Positions 37,517 through 48,500 of a DNA stretch of 64,000 nucleotides are shown here, piece after piece. The stretch is from Desulfobacter vibrioformis DSM 8776 (lineage in GTDB: Bacteria; Desulfobacterota; Desulfobacteria; Desulfobacterales; Desulfobacteraceae). Position numbers and translations under genes: made by a program. The stretch lies in contig NZ_JQKJ01000007.1 of assembly GCF_000745975.1 (NCBI RefSeq), forward strand, positions 1 to 64,000, read 5' to 3'. How positions within the stretch are numbered: the first letter of the stretch is position 1; each line of letters begins with the position of its first letter. The notes below the pieces were generated by a model. The model did no database searches. It was given only the letters and a program-made list of their open reading frames with translations, and was not told the origin of the DNA.

Positions 37517-39931
37517 TCACAGCCCCAGCTTGTCTTTTAAAAATGGGGCATACGCCTTATCTGTTTTCATAATGTGATTTCTCAGCCAGTCCGTAAGAAA
37601 TTTCATCAAATCCATGGAAAGTGCGGCCCGTCCTTGCTCAAACTCCTTGCTAAACGTCAGAACTTTGGCCACAAGGTCTTTATGTATTTTTTTATGATTC
37701 AGGGCATCTGGATATCCATGGGTATCAAACAGCTTTTCTTCATACTCGAAATGATACACCGTATAATTGCCCAAACGCGTCAAGATGGATCCCGCCTCCT
37801 GGGTACCCATTTTCATCCTCATGGCCCGGTGAAGTTCATTAACCATGGAAACCAGCTCCCTGTGCTGCTTGTCAACCTCAGGAATGCCAATAGCCAGACG
37901 TCTTCCCCAGGGCATGAGGTCATTAATGGCCTCGGGTATTATATCCGGTCCGTTATCCACACCGGCCTCTTCAATCGATACTTTAAAAACACCGATCATA
38001 TTTCTTAAATTATTAGAAAGGCTGGAAAGTTCCTGGGCGCTTTGCTTCATTCGGACGCTGCGCTGGGTCATCTCTTCGGACACTTCGTTGACCTCTGAAA
38101 TATCACCGGAAATTTCCGTTGATACCATGGAACTTTTAACGACATTTTCATTGACCTCCCGGATTCCGGACGATGCCTGTTCAATGTTTTCAGCCACTTG
38201 GGATGCATAGCCGGACTGTTCTTCTATGGCCTCGGCAATTTCCGAAACAATCCTTGAGACGTCTGAAATAACCTGGGTGATCTGTTCAACCTCCTGAACA
38301 GTGGCTTTTGAAGAATTTTGAATCTCCTTAATCCTTTGTTTTATGTCCATGGTTGCGTCAGCTGTTTGGGCGGCCAGACCTTTTATTTCTCCTGCCACCA
38401 CGGCAAAGCCTTTACCTGCTTCTCCGGCTCTTGCCGCTTCAATTGTGGCATTCAGGGCTAAAAGGTTTGTCTGTTCGGCAATATCAGTGATCACTTCCGT
38501 AACCCGTGTGATATCCCTGGCAGAGGTGCCTAATCTGGCAACTTTGCTGGTTGCCGCATTCACCGTTTCTGCGGCAGTTCGGGTTATTATCCTGGCTTTT
38601 TCACAGTTTTCAGCCACTTGATTTAAGTTTTGTTTCATCTGTCCTGCAGAATCCGTCACCGATGCCAGATTGCCGGCAGCCTGTTCACTGGCAGCGGCCA
38701 CGGAGTTCATGCTCTGACTCATTTCTCCGGCGGCAGAGGCCACAGCTTCAGACTTGCCCGTAAGGCTTTCTGAATCTTCCAACATGAATTCTGCAACTGA
38801 AAGCAGTTCTTCGGCAGATGCAGAGACCGTCTCCGAATCAATGCCGATATGCACGATTATTTTGTTTAACCTGGCTATAAAAGTATTGACCCACTTTGCC
38901 AGCTCTCCTATTTCATCCCGGCTTTGGATGGCAATACGCTGGGTTAAGTCTCCGTCACCCTCGGAGATATCCTTAAGCGCTGCTACGGTTGCATTGATCG
39001 GCCGGACAATTCTTGAGGCCATTATCCAGACAACGGCTATGGCAAAGAGGATGATCAAAACAGATATGATAAGATTAAAACGGGTAAGGGCGGTGATGGG
39101 TGCGAACATTTCTTCATCATCAGACTGGACAACTGCAATGATATTGATTTTACTTGAATGGGCAAAGGCCTTATGAACCGCTTTTTCATCCACGGTTGCC
39201 GCCAGGCATCCATTATTCCCGTTTATGATCTGCCGCCCGTGTTCTGTCTGGGCCAGGTTCAATCTGTTGATCTTGCTTTTATCCGGATGTGCAACGACCA
39301 TCCCGTTGTTGTTTATCAGATATGCATAGCCTTTTTCTCCGATTTTAACAGGGTCGGTAAATTTTGCTGAAAAGACCTGCAGATCCACCACTGCAAACAA
39401 AATTCCATGAACAGCACTTCCAATTTTTATGGGGCTTGAAATAACAAAAATTGGATTCCCCGAGACTTTGCTCTGTAATATGTCTGAAATTTGGGTCTGG
39501 CCTGCCATGGCTTGTTTAAAATAATATCTGTCCTTAACATTGATTTTTCCTATGATTGAAGCGGGAGACCCCGAGATAATTTCACCGGTTGAATCAGCAA
39601 TATTGAGTGCTTCGTAGAACCCATATCTTTGGCGCCATTCTGTAAACAGCTGGTTCGTGTTTTCCCGGGCCGCCTCTCCTTGTGTCCCCGGTTTAAATGT
39701 ATCCCGGCAAATTTCCATAGTCCGCCATGTCTCAATATCCTTGGTCCGGTCCTCCACCCATGCATCCATTGTTACAACAGTTGATTGGCTGGTTTTGACA
39801 AGCTGGCTCATCATATTGTTTTGAAGCGCGCTTTTGGCTTTCGAACTGGATATAAGCGCCAAACCACCTAAACCGGCGATAAGCAGAATAAATACAGGCA
39901 GAATAATTTTATGCTTAAAATTAAGTTTCAT
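37517..39931 (-). CDS. Methyl-accepting chemotaxis protein with C-terminal hemerythrin domain (DcrH-like)
   Basis: An 804-residue chemoreceptor. TM1 lies near 8-28, a Cache-type periplasmic domain to about 280, TM2 near 288-308, then HAMP, the signalling hairpin ([26 protein letters not shown]) and, from residue 673, a complete hemerythrin domain. All seven di-iron ligands are present with spacing like that of marine-worm hemerythrin: His690, His727, Glu731, His746, His750, His786 and Asp791. DcrH of Desulfovibrio is a precedent for O2 sensing by such a domain. The ATG has an AGGGAGG ribosome site. It converges on the hybrid kinase gene with a 19-base gap. Confidence 0.95.
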   Translation of the reverse strand: MKLNFKHKIILPVFILLIAGLGGLALISSSKAKSALQNNMMSQLVKTSQSTVVTMDAWVEDRTKDIETWRTMEICRDTFKPGTQGEAARENTNQLFTEWRQRYGFYEALNIADSTGEIISGSPASIIGKINVKDRYYFKQAMAGQTQISDILQSKVSGNPIFVISSPIKIGSAVHGILFAVVDLQVFSAKFTDPVKIGEKGYAYLINNNGMVVAHPDKSKINRLNLAQTEHGRQIINGNNGCLAATVDEKAVHKAFAHSSKINIIAVVQSDDEEMFAPITALTRFNLIISVLIILFAIAVVWIMASRIVRPINATVAALKDISEGDGDLTQRIAIQSRDEIGELAKWVNTFIARLNKIIVHIGIDSETVSASAEELLSVAEFMLEDSESLTGKSEAVASAAGEMSQSMNSVAAASEQAAGNLASVTDSAGQMKQNLNQVAENCEKARIITRTAAETVNAATSKVARLGTSARDITRVTEVITDIAEQTNLLALNATIEAARAGEAGKGFAVVAGEIKGLAAQTADATMDIKQRIKEIQNSSKATVQEVEQITQVISDVSRIVSEIAEAIEEQSGYASQVAENIEQASSGIREVNENVVKSSMVSTEISGDISEVNEVSEEMTQRSVRMKQSAQELSSLSNNLRNMIGVFKVSIEEAGVDNGPDIIPEAINDLMPWGRRLAIGIPEVDKQHRELVSMVNELHRAMRMKMGTQEAGSILTRLGNYTVYHFEYEEKLFDTHGYPDALNHKKIHKDLVAKVLTFSKEFEQGRAALSMDLMKFLTDWLRNHIMKTDKAYAPFLKDKLGL

Positions 39932-39956
39932 ACTTTCCCTCCCTTCTTTGAAAAGT

Positions 39957-41744
39957 CTAGGACAATTTGAATTGCGCCATTAATTCACGGAGTCTGGCTG
40001 CCAAACCTGACAACTCCTCGGCTGTTGCCTTAACATGAATGCTGCGGTTTGAGATTTCACCTGACGCATGGCTTACGCTGGATATATTCTCAGCCACTTC
40101 ATCCGCAGCCGTGGCACACTGTCCGACATTTTCAGTCACCTCGGAAATACCAAGGGAAGCCTGGGAGACATTCCGGGCAATCTCTGCCGTGGCCTGGGAT
40201 TGCTGTTCCACAGCGTCCACAATGGCGTTTACGCTCTGGTTAACCGCATTAATTACACGGATAATCTGTTCAATACCTTCTGTGGTCTCCTGGGTGGAGC
40301 CCTGTATCCGCTCAATCTTCCTCCGGATTTCAGTGGTCGCCTCCGCCGTCTGATTGGCCAGCACTTTAATTTCATTGGCCACCACGGCAAATCCCTTGCC
40401 CGCTTCCCCGGCCCGGGCCGCTTCAATGGTGGCATTTAAGGCCAGAAGATTGGTCTGCTCGGAGATATCGGTTATGGTTTCGGTTACTTTTCCAATTTCC
40501 TGGGCAGCCGATCCCAGTTGCACCACTTTTTCCGACACCTGCCCGGCCTGGGATACGGCAGTCTCAGTGACTTGCCTGGACTGTTCCGTATTTTTCACTA
40601 TTTCAGTGATGGTTGCCGTCATCTCTTCAGCTGCTGCTGAGACGGAATTAACGTTGCCGGCGGTATTCTCGATGGATACCCTGACATTGGCCATGCCGGT
40701 ACTCATCTGTTCGGCAGCCGCGGCCACGGATATGGCCAGTTCAGATGCCTCAGTTGATTCGATGGACATGGCCAGGGACGCCTCGGTCAACTGCTCCGAG
40801 GAACCGGATAATGTCGCCACCCCTTGATTGATGTCCGCCATCATCCCCCGCAGGTTGCAGATCATGCTGTTCATGGCCCTGGCCAGTTTCCCTGTCTCAT
40901 CTTCGCACTCAATATCAATGTCATGACTCAAATCTCCTTTGGCCATAACATTGGCAAAATCCACCCCATGTTTTAACCGAACGGTGATGGAACGGGCCAC
41001 CAGGAAAATCACCATGGCGGCCAGAAGAGTCCCGGCAACGACAAGTGCAAGGGCTTTAAAAATTCTATGCCGGAGTTCTGCATCTGCCTCATCCAGGGAC
41101 TGAATGACTTCAAAAGCACCATGGATCTCTCCGGTGTTCCAGTTTTCAATGGGACCGCCGGTGGGATCTTTTCCATCATCCCGTCCCCACAGTGTTTTGG
41201 ACTGCTCTGGATCCCCGTGGCAGATCAGACAGGTCTCAGACAGGCGAATAGGTAAAAAATAACGGACTGAATTGGTATGTGAATCCACCACATAATATTC
41301 ATCCAAATGCTCCTTTTTAATCTTCTCAAGGGCTGGACCTTCAATTTTTTGGGATTGACCAAAATCAGGGGCGTTTTGTGGATTTCGGGGACTGAATTTA
41401 GGAACCCTGAACGTGTAGTCGCCCTGTTCCGCCTTGCGCATGGCCGCCTTCCAGGCCGAAACCACGGGAACGGTTGCCAGAAGTTTATCTATCTGGCCAG
41501 AACGGGCGTAGGATGTAATCGTTTCCAAAGGGAAGAGACCCAGGCGCCACTTCTCCTCCATTTCCTGGCGCACGGATTCACAGACCAGGCAAATGGACCT
41601 TGCTTTTTCTACATATGCATCAACGGTCTCAACTTTGTCAGAGCGAACATAAAAGAAGAGGAGGACACCGATCAGAAGAATTGTTGTAGCAATACCCACA
41701 GTCACAAATTTGATAAAAATTGGCAGATCCAAAATTTTTTTCAT
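39957..41744 (-). CDS. Methyl-accepting chemotaxis protein with a c-type heme (DUF3365-like) sensor
   Basis: A 595-residue chemoreceptor. TM1 is near 12-32; the periplasmic part (33-228) has a DUF3365/Tll0287-like fold with one heme c attachment site, CLICH at 172-176. TM2 lies near 230-252, followed by HAMP and the signalling hairpin ([26 protein letters not shown]). A covalent heme in the sensor suits redox, oxygen or NO detection. The ribosome site GGGGGAAA precedes the ATG. It is transcribed just ahead of the hemerythrin MCP, 25 bases apart, so the two sensors are probably co-expressed. Confidence 0.93.
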   Translation of the reverse strand: MKKILDLPIFIKFVTVGIATTILLIGVLLFFYVRSDKVETVDAYVEKARSICLVCESVRQEMEEKWRLGLFPLETITSYARSGQIDKLLATVPVVSAWKAAMRKAEQGDYTFRVPKFSPRNPQNAPDFGQSQKIEGPALEKIKKEHLDEYYVVDSHTNSVRYFLPIRLSETCLICHGDPEQSKTLWGRDDGKDPTGGPIENWNTGEIHGAFEVIQSLDEADAELRHRIFKALALVVAGTLLAAMVIFLVARSITVRLKHGVDFANVMAKGDLSHDIDIECEDETGKLARAMNSMICNLRGMMADINQGVATLSGSSEQLTEASLAMSIESTEASELAISVAAAAEQMSTGMANVRVSIENTAGNVNSVSAAAEEMTATITEIVKNTEQSRQVTETAVSQAGQVSEKVVQLGSAAQEIGKVTETITDISEQTNLLALNATIEAARAGEAGKGFAVVANEIKVLANQTAEATTEIRRKIERIQGSTQETTEGIEQIIRVINAVNQSVNAIVDAVEQQSQATAEIARNVSQASLGISEVTENVGQCATAADEVAENISSVSHASGEISNRSIHVKATAEELSGLAARLRELMAQFKLS

Positions 41745-42059
41745 TTTCCCCCGGATTTAGAAAAGCAAGCGTAAATATTGGAAAGACGTGATTTTCAGCA
41801 ATTTGATAAAATTACCAAATTTATGACCTCAGCTCAACACGAATTTTACGACAGCAACGATTCTGAATTTGCGCCAGGGTGAATATAAAATGCAGCCACA
41901 CAGAGGCTTAAAAATATGGCTATTTTAAATTATGTCCTCCCCTGAATCCGTTATGATCAGCATATCTTAGGTAAGGATGGGAAGCCATCCGGAGAGAGCT
42001 TCCCAAATCAGTGGATTTCTCGATCTTAAAAGCGATAAATGCTTCGGGTGAATTGGGTA
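41745..42059. other. Gap between the heme-MCP gene and the Hsp20 cluster
   Basis: A 315-base stretch containing the MCP operon promoter (leftward) and the 3' region of the Hsp20 genes (also leftward). GGGAAGC (41979-41985) and GCTTCCC (41998-42004) form a 7-bp stem about 56 bases past the last Hsp20 stop, a possible transcript end without a T-run. No gene or other motif was recognised. Confidence 0.45.
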
Positions 42060-42446
42060 TTATGCGGTTTTTATCTCAATCTGCCTGGGTTTGGCTGCTT
42101 CAGATTTTGGCAAATGCAGCTGTAGTACGCCGTTTTTCAGTTCAGCCTCAACTTTTTCAACGTCAATGGTCTGGGGAACAGAAAAATTTCTGACATATTC
42201 AACATTTGAGAACTCTTCGTAGGTGATCGAACCGTTTACAGACAATTTTCTGACACCGGATATCGATAAGGTGCCGTTGTCTATATCAACAGATATATCA
42301 TCTTTTACAACACCGGGCATGTCGGCGTAGACAAGGATTTCTTCCTCATTTTCATAAATATCAACAGCAGGGGGGACTTCATATAATTTTTTTGTTTTTT
42401 CAATGTTTTTTTCTTCCTGTTTGGTTATTTCCTGGCTCCTATCCAT
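42060..42446 (-). CDS. Hsp20 family small heat-shock protein (1)
   Basis: A 128-residue alpha-crystallin-domain chaperone that holds unfolding proteins in the cytosol. The domain covers about 25-125, with YADMPGVVKDDISVDIDNGTLSI near the start and ELKNGVLQLHLPKS at the end (the A-x-x-x-G-V-L motif). There is no C-terminal I-x-I tail, and the N-terminal arm is short. An upstream ATG at 42464 overlaps the AAGGAGG ribosome site, so the start at 42446 is chosen. The start is 37 bases past the stop of Hsp20 (2). Confidence 0.92.
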   Translation of the reverse strand: MDRSQEITKQEEKNIEKTKKLYEVPPAVDIYENEEEILVYADMPGVVKDDISVDIDNGTLSISGVRKLSVNGSITYEEFSNVEYVRNFSVPQTIDVEKVEAELKNGVLQLHLPKSEAAKPRQIEIKTA

Positions 42447-42482
42447 GGCAAACCTCCTTTTCATAAACTTTTCATTAAAAAT

Positions 42483-42923
42483 TTAACTGATGCTTATTTT
42501 TTTGGGTTTAACCGCTTCATTTTTGGGAAGAGTAAGGTACAGCACACCGTCTTTCAATGTGGCGTCAACTCTGGTGGAATCAACATCTTCCGACAATGTA
42601 AAGCTTCTGGAAAAAGATCCGCTGCTACGTTCCGTTTTATGGGTTTTATAACTTTCAGGCGTATCGGATTTTCTTTGACCGCTGATTTCAAGATAGTTTC
42701 CCTGAATTTTGACATTCAAGTCATCTTTTTCAAGTCCGGGCACTTCCGCTCTGATTTCAAAATTGTCGCCGTTTTCATAGAGATTTGTCCGGGGGGTGTT
42801 TTGTTCGAATCCCCATCTGTAACCGGATGATTTTTCGTAGTCGCCGTAAAGATTATCCAGTCTTTTTTGAAGAAGATTCATGGTCTCGAACAATCTGTCA
42901 ATATCACTGATCCTTGTAAACAT
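42483..42923 (-). CDS. Hsp20 family small heat-shock protein (2)
   Basis: A 146-residue small heat-shock protein that begins MFTRISDIDRLFETMNLL and has the full alpha-crystallin domain (RAEVPGLEKDDLNVKIQGN through ATLKDGVLYLTLPKNEA) and an ISIS tail that could serve as the I-x-I anchor. It is close to Hsp20 (4), which has the same opening, so the two look like a recent duplication. The ribosome site is GAGGAGGGAG, and a promoter with TTGACA-N17-TAAATT is found at 43074-43102. Confidence 0.94.
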   Translation of the reverse strand: MFTRISDIDRLFETMNLLQKRLDNLYGDYEKSSGYRWGFEQNTPRTNLYENGDNFEIRAEVPGLEKDDLNVKIQGNYLEISGQRKSDTPESYKTHKTERSSGSFSRSFTLSEDVDSTRVDATLKDGVLYLTLPKNEAVKPKKISIS

Positions 42924-43073
42924 AATTCTCCCTCCTCTTTAAATTAGGTGTCATTTTAGAATATTGCGAGACCGTTCGGGCTGGAAGAATAGACGTCTTC
43001 ATGAAAGTTTTAAGGTGTGTCCATCCTATCCTGCTACCTTTGCTCCCACAAAATCATCTCTGTTTTTTTGTCT

Positions 43074-43102
43074 AATTTAATTCCGTTTTTTTTCATGTCA
43101 AT
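43074..43102 (-). promoter_or_regulatory. Probable promoter of Hsp20 (2) and (1)
   Basis: On the minus strand TTGACA (43097-43102) is followed after 17 bases by TAAATT (43074-43079). ATATTGACAT around the -35 box is shared with the two promoters between Hsp20 (4) and the J-domain gene. Confidence 0.5.
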
Positions 43103-43165
43103 ATTGTGTATTATTTTATGAAAGCCACAATAACTCATGCCATAAACGATCAAAACGTCATTACA

Positions 43166-43732
43166 TCAGGCACATTTTATCTCTATTTTCTTTTTTCTTT
43201 CTTCAGAAACTTCCTTCCGGGGTATGGTAATATTTAACACACCATTTTTAAAATTAGCTTTGATTTTCCCTTTGTCTGCATCACCTGGCAAAGACAGGGT
43301 TCGCCGGAATGACCCGTAGGATCTCTCGAGCCTATAGAAATTTTTATTTTTTTCCTCTTTTTCCTGTTTTTTCTCCCCGTGGATGGTCAGGGTGTCATGA
43401 ACAAGCTCAAGACTTACATCCGTTTCACTGACCCCGGGAATTTCCACGGATACCGTGTATTCTTTTTGGGTTGAACCTATATCAAGTTTGGGTTTCAGTA
43501 CGCTGCCGGTTATCCCTTCGGGCAACCGTAATCCTGAATTGAAACGGGCTTGTCCAGATTCATTGAAAAAACTATCAAATAACCGGTCCACTTCATTTTG
43601 AAAATCACTCAACGAGTGAAGGGGATAACTACCGATGTTTTTATCTGTATTATATTTTACCGGGACAGTATATACGTTATCGTTGTCTTCTTTTTTAAAC
43701 CAATTCCACGGTGCTAATTTTTTGATATCCAT
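43166..43732 (-). CDS. Hsp20 family small heat-shock protein (3)
   Basis: A 188-residue protein, the longest of the four, with an N-terminal arm of about 75 residues (MDIKKLAPWNWFKKEDN ... DFQNEVDRLFDSFF) typical of Hsp20 proteins with a DUF-like basic/aromatic start. The alpha-crystallin domain is about 80-180 (SVEIPGVSETDVSLELVHD to NFKNGVLNITIPRKE) and the C-terminus is charged. The ribosome site AAGGAG lies at a good distance. It is more distant from (2) and (4) than they are from each other. Confidence 0.93.
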   Translation of the reverse strand: MDIKKLAPWNWFKKEDNDNVYTVPVKYNTDKNIGSYPLHSLSDFQNEVDRLFDSFFNESGQARFNSGLRLPEGITGSVLKPKLDIGSTQKEYTVSVEIPGVSETDVSLELVHDTLTIHGEKKQEKEEKNKNFYRLERSYGSFRRTLSLPGDADKGKIKANFKNGVLNITIPRKEVSEERKKKIEIKCA

Positions 43733-43864
43733 TGTTCATCTCCTTTTCCTTTGTTGATGTTTTTCGCGTAGGATGGCTGCATATAGCTTTTCCAGGTGGT
43801 CGGTTCTAAACAGCCATCCTTCGATAAGAGATGAGATTCTTGCGTTATGCTGCTGTAATCTCGA

Positions 43865-44311
43865 TTAGTTAATGGTGATTTGTTTTGGCTTTTCAGCTTC
43901 TGATTTCGGTAGCTTAAGATAAAGGACACCATCTTTCAAGGCTGCTTCCACATTGTCCGCATCCACATCATTGGGCAGAGTGAAACTGCGTGAGAAGGTG
44001 CTTTCTCCTATTTCTTCCCGGTGGACTTTATAGCCCTCTGGTTTGTCAACGAATCGTTTACCGCTGATCTGAAGATAATTACCCTGGACATTGATTTCCA
44101 ATTCATCTTTGGAGATACCGGGGACTTCAGCTTGAATTTCAAAGTTGTCGCCGCTTTCCATTATATTGATTCTGGGCGAATCCGACCCCAATCTGAAAGC
44201 AGATCCCTGCAGCCAGGATCTGCCAGGATCACTGAACAGTCTTTCCATCCTGTTTCGGAGCAGATCCATGGCCCCGAACATTCTGTCGATGTCACTCATT
44301 CTTGTAAACAT
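43865..44311 (-). CDS. Hsp20 family small heat-shock protein (4)
   Basis: A 148-residue small heat-shock protein closely related to Hsp20 (2): MFTRMSDIDRMFGAMDLLRNR, an alpha-crystallin domain with QAEVPGISKDELEINVQGN and AALKDGVLYLKLPKSEA, and a short I-T-I-N end. The frame can be extended upstream to 44383, but AGGAGTTGGAACT lies directly before the ATG at 44311 and the sibling starts with the same residues. First gene of the leftward Hsp20 group, divergent from the J-domain gene. Confidence 0.94.
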   Translation of the reverse strand: MFTRMSDIDRMFGAMDLLRNRMERLFSDPGRSWLQGSAFRLGSDSPRINIMESGDNFEIQAEVPGISKDELEINVQGNYLQISGKRFVDKPEGYKVHREEIGESTFSRSFTLPNDVDADNVEAALKDGVLYLKLPKSEAEKPKQITIN

Positions 44312-44382
44312 AGTTCCAACTCCTTTTATTGTGGTTATTTGTTTAAGAGACTGTTTATAGGTCTCCAGCTTCGTTGAAATCA

Positions 44383-44468
44383 AAAATAAATATAAAAAAT
44401 ATTATGTCAATATAGTTTTCATTACAATTAAGATTGTTATTGACATAGTAATATTTCTTGATTATTTT
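44383..44468. promoter_or_regulatory. Back-to-back promoters between Hsp20 (4) and the J-domain gene
   Basis: Leftward: TTGACA (44405-44410, minus) then TATTTT (44383-44388). Rightward: TTGACA (44440-44445) then TATTTT (44463-44468). The two -35 regions lie in inverted copies of TATTGACATA-AATATT (44398-44412 and 44438-44455). A regulator reading the shared symmetric element could control both sides. Confidence 0.5.
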
Positions 44469-44554
44469 TCTACAAAAAGGAGACCCGAAATAATAAATGA
44501 ATTGATGAAAATCTTGATATTGTTCAAATTGAAGATTTTTTCAGGGGTGATATT

Positions 44555-45028
44555 ATGCCAAAAGATTATTACCTTGTTTTAGGAATTACTTCAGATGCAA
44601 CGCCTTATGATATCAAAGACGCATACCGAAAGCGTGTCAAGGAGTTTCATCCAGATCATTACGGAGGTGAGCATTCTGAGTTTCTTGCCATTCAGGAGGC
44701 ATATTCTGTACTGTCGGATCCAATTAAACGACAGACCCATGATCTTGAGGTCCTAAGTCAAAAAAGAAAGTTGGGACCCCGGTATGGGGAAAGAATGAGG
44801 CCGGGTCCAAGGAGACACGTTGAACCTCTAATCCCTGAGAATAAAATGCCAATAGACCTGGAAGCTGCAAGCCTTGCCCGGTCTTTTCACACGTACGGGT
44901 CATCATTTGATGAATTGTTTGACATAATCTTCAGCAATTTCAGGGAGACGGCGCGATCTAAAAGTGAAGGTCTGAAGAATCGCAATGTTGTTATTACAGG
45001 TCATTTTCGTATTAGTGATATAATTTGA
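44555..45028 (+). CDS. J-domain co-chaperone (DnaJ-like)
   Basis: A 157-residue protein with an N-terminal J domain (4-65) including HPD at 32-34. It lacks the Gly/Phe region, zinc module and C-terminal substrate domains of full DnaJ; the remaining 90 residues (LGPRYGERMRPGPRRH and a helix-rich end) match nothing I know. It should recruit DnaK to a special client or site. The gene is divergent from the Hsp20 group and shares the symmetric promoter region, so co-induction under stress is likely. Confidence 0.9.
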   Translation: MPKDYYLVLGITSDATPYDIKDAYRKRVKEFHPDHYGGEHSEFLAIQEAYSVLSDPIKRQTHDLEVLSQKRKLGPRYGERMRPGPRRHVEPLIPENKMPIDLEAASLARSFHTYGSSFDELFDIIFSNFRETARSKSEGLKNRNVVITGHFRISDII

Positions 45029-45103
45029 CTTCAACAGTCAAGTACAGACCTTGCGTCAGTCCCTGACATGACGGAATGCGATTTTATTTTAAGGAGTACT
45101 TAT

Positions 45104-45442
45104 ATGACAATTGACAAATTTCTTGAACTCAAAGACAATCTTGAATTACAAAAATATTTCAGAAGCCTGGATTTTGATAAAAAAAATTGCTGTTCGTTTT
45201 ACGGCTCTCCTAAAAAACATCCCTATGAAAAAAATAGAGTCATCCTCGTTGCAGATCCCTTTAGTGCCCATACCTTCTACTATGAATTTAATATTCAAAA
45301 TATACTGTGTATAGAGGAGCAGCCAAGTATCACAAACATGGAAGGAGAATCTGTTTCTATGGTAAGAATCTGGGTGAAGAAAAAAAGCAGGGGACTACAA
45401 TGTATGCCCTTCACAGTTGGAACTGTAGCAAAATTGGATTAA
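45104..45442 (+). CDS. Small conserved protein of unknown function
   Basis: A 112-residue soluble protein with a regular alpha/beta pattern: FYGSPKKHPYEKNRVILVADPFSAHTFYYEFNI and SITNMEGESVSMVRIWVKKKSRG. I recall relatives in sulfate reducers carrying a Ppa-like pyrophosphatase label, but no pyrophosphatase active-site aspartate cluster is visible, so I give no function. The frame starts at 45068, yet AAGGAGTACTTAT stands directly before the ATG at 45104, which is taken as the start. It follows the J-domain gene by 75 bases. Confidence 0.75.
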   Translation: MTIDKFLELKDNLELQKYFRSLDFDKKNCCSFYGSPKKHPYEKNRVILVADPFSAHTFYYEFNIQNILCIEEQPSITNMEGESVSMVRIWVKKKSRGLQCMPFTVGTVAKLD

Positions 45443-45485
45443 ATTATTGTCCGGATTCCTTAAGCAAACTCTATTTAAAAAAAAT

Positions 45486-45514
45486 CCGATCCCACCCACA
45501 ATGGGTGAGATCGG
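45486..45514 (-). terminator. Intrinsic terminator of pyc (bidirectional)
   Basis: CCGATC-CCACCC around an ACA/AT loop pairs with GGGTGA-GATCGG (one mismatch). On the minus strand the stem is followed by ATTTTTTTTAAATAG, a strong U-run, 32 bases after the pyc stop. On the plus strand it is followed by CTTTCTTT and may also end the gene at 45104. Confidence 0.88.
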
Positions 45515-45545
45515 CTTTCTTTACGCAACGGCAAGAAATCTAAAA

Positions 45546-48500
45546 TTAATCGTTTACCTGCTTAATAACAACCAACAGATCTTTTGCATCAACTTGTGTT
45601 CCCACGGGTGCGACGATGCGTTCAACAATACCAGAGACATCAGAAACCACATTGGTCTGCATTTTCATGGCTTCGATCGTAACCAAAACATCTCCGCGTT
45701 CAACTTCCTGGTTCTCAGAAACGCAAACTGCAGAAATCAGACCCGGCATTGGTGATCCAACTTCACCAAGCACAGCGGGGTTGGCTTTTTCCCGTGGTGC
45801 TCTTTCCGGAACTTTAGAGCGATCAGGCACTTTAACAATTCTGGATTGGCCGTTCAGTTCAAAAAAGACCTCTCTTTTTCCTTCATCATCAGCCTTTCCC
45901 TTTGCCATGAAACGAATAATAAGCGTTTTTCCGGATGCGATATCAACCGCCAGTTCTTTTTCCCGGGCCATTCCATAGAAAAAATTGAGGGTTGGAAGAA
46001 CACTCACATTTCCATAGGTCCTGCGATGTTTCGTGTAATCAATGAATACATCCGGATACATTAAATAGGACGCAAGTTCGCAGTCGGAAATTTTTCTTTG
46101 TGCCAGCTTTTCCGCTTCAGCCCGCGCGGTGTCCATATCAACAGGTGCAAGCAGTTGTCCGGGACGGACCGTAATGGGTTTTTCACCTTTTAATATCTTT
46201 TTCTGCAGTTCAACCGGAAATCCTCCCGGAGGTTGCCCCATCATGCCTTTAAAAAAGGAAACAACAGATTCGGGAAAAGAAATTTCTTTTTCCGGATCCA
46301 AAACGTCTTCTTTAGTCAGACCGCTGGTAATCATGGACAGAGCCATGTCTCCAACCACTTTGGAACTTGGCGTCACTTTTACAACATCACCGAACATGTC
46401 GTTTACATCTTTATAAACCTTTGCCACTTCAGGCCATCTTTCTTCAATTCCCAGTGCCCTGGCTTGTTGTCTCAGGTTGGTATATTGTCCGCCCGGCATT
46501 TCATGCAGATAAACCTCAGAGGTTCCGCTGTGAAATTCACTTTCAAACCCAACATACATCTGTCTTACTTTTTCCCAGTAGTTGGAAATAATAGCCAGGG
46601 AATTTGAATCCAGGCCGGTATCACGCGGCGTATTCTTAAGTGCGGCGACAATGGAACCTAAATTGGGATGTGAGGTCAATCCGCTCATGGAATCCATTGC
46701 AGCATCAATGGCATCAACGCCTGCATCTGCTGCCGCAAGCAGTGTTGCCGAGGCTATGCCGCTGGTATCATGGCTGTGAAGGTGAATCGGCAGACCGATT
46801 TCATCCTTGAGGGCTTCAACCAGCACTTTTGCAGCAGCCGGCTTTAACAATCCGGCCATATCCTTAATCGCCAGAATATGCGCTCCGGCTTTTTCCAGCT
46901 CTTTTGCCATATCAACATAGTATTTCAGGCTATATTTGCTTCGGTTGGGATCGAGAATATCACCGGTATAACATATGGAGGCCTCACAGATTTTATTGTT
47001 TTCTAAAACCGCATCCATGGCCAACCGCATATTTTCAACCCAGTTCAGGGAATCAAAAATACGGAAAAGGTCCATTCCGTTTTCAGCAGCCTGTTTGACA
47101 AAATATTTAATGGCGTTATCCGGATAATTGGTATACCCCACACCATTGGAAGCCCTCAACAGCATCTGCGTCAAAAGGTTCGGCATGGCCGCGCGCAATC
47201 CTTGAAGCCGTTCCCAGGGACACTCTTTCAAGAATCTCATGGCAACATCAAAGGTTGCGCCGCCCCAGCACTCCACCGAAAACAGGTCGGGCAAAAGGGC
47301 GGCATAGGCCGGTGCAATGTTCAGAAGATCAAAAGTTCTCACCCTAGTGGCAAGAAGCGACTGATGGGCATCACGCATGGCCTTATCGGTAATCAGCAGT
47401 TTTTTCTGCTCTTTCATCCATTGTGCGACAGCCTGGGGGCCTTTACTGTCCAGCAATTGCTTGAGGCCTGGCTGGACCTGCTGGGCAGAATATTTGGGTA
47501 TGCTGGGCTGATGCACGTATGATGCGGGAACGGGTCTGCCTTTGACGTCTTCATTGCCGTTAACAATGACTTCTCCCAGGAATGAAAGAAGTCTGCTTGC
47601 CCGGTCTCGTCTTTTGGTAAAAGTAAAGAGATCTTTGGTTTCATCAATAAACTTGGTGGTATATTCGGCGTTTATAAAGGTTGGATGACAAACCAGATTT
47701 TGCAGAAACTGAAGGTTTGTGGCGACGCCTAGAATCCTGAATTCCGTCAGGGCACGATGCATTCTCAAACGTGCCTCCTCGGGGGTTGCGCCCCACGCGG
47801 TTACTTTTGACAGAAGGGAATCAAAATAACGGGTAACGATTGCCCCGGAATAAGCGGTTCCGCCATCCAGACGAATGCCGAATCCTGCGGCTGTCCGGTA
47901 GGCTGTAATTCTTCCGTAATCAGGAATAAAGTTGTTTTCAGGATCTTCTGTGGTAATACGGCATTGAATTGCATGGCCGCTGAGTGTGACATTCTCCTGG
48001 CTGGGGATATTGCTTTCGGCAGACCCGATCTCCATTCCCTGGGCAATTCTTAATTGTGCCTTGACAATGTCAATCCCGGTTACTTCCTCTGTTACCGTAT
48101 GTTCTACCTGTATTCTTGGGTTAACTTCCATGAAGTAGAACTTTTCACTGTCCATATCCATGAGGAACTCAACGGTTCCGGCACTTTCATATCCAACTGT
48201 TTTAGCAATTGCCAGACCTGCGTTGCACAATTCTTCGCGCTTTTCTTCGGAAAGAAACGTGGATGGCGCCCTTTCAACAACCTTTTGATTTCTTCTTTGA
48301 ACAGAACAGTCCCGTTCGAACAGATGAATAATATTGCCCTGGGAATCCCCCAGAATTTGAACCTCAAGGTGTCTGGCTCTTCTGACAAGTTTTTCAATAT
48401 AAACTTCATCACTTCCGAAAGCAGCGCTGGATTCCTTGCGGGCCGCATCAACCTGGGCCAAAAGCTCATCCGAGCTTTCCACAGCCCGCATGCCTCTGCC

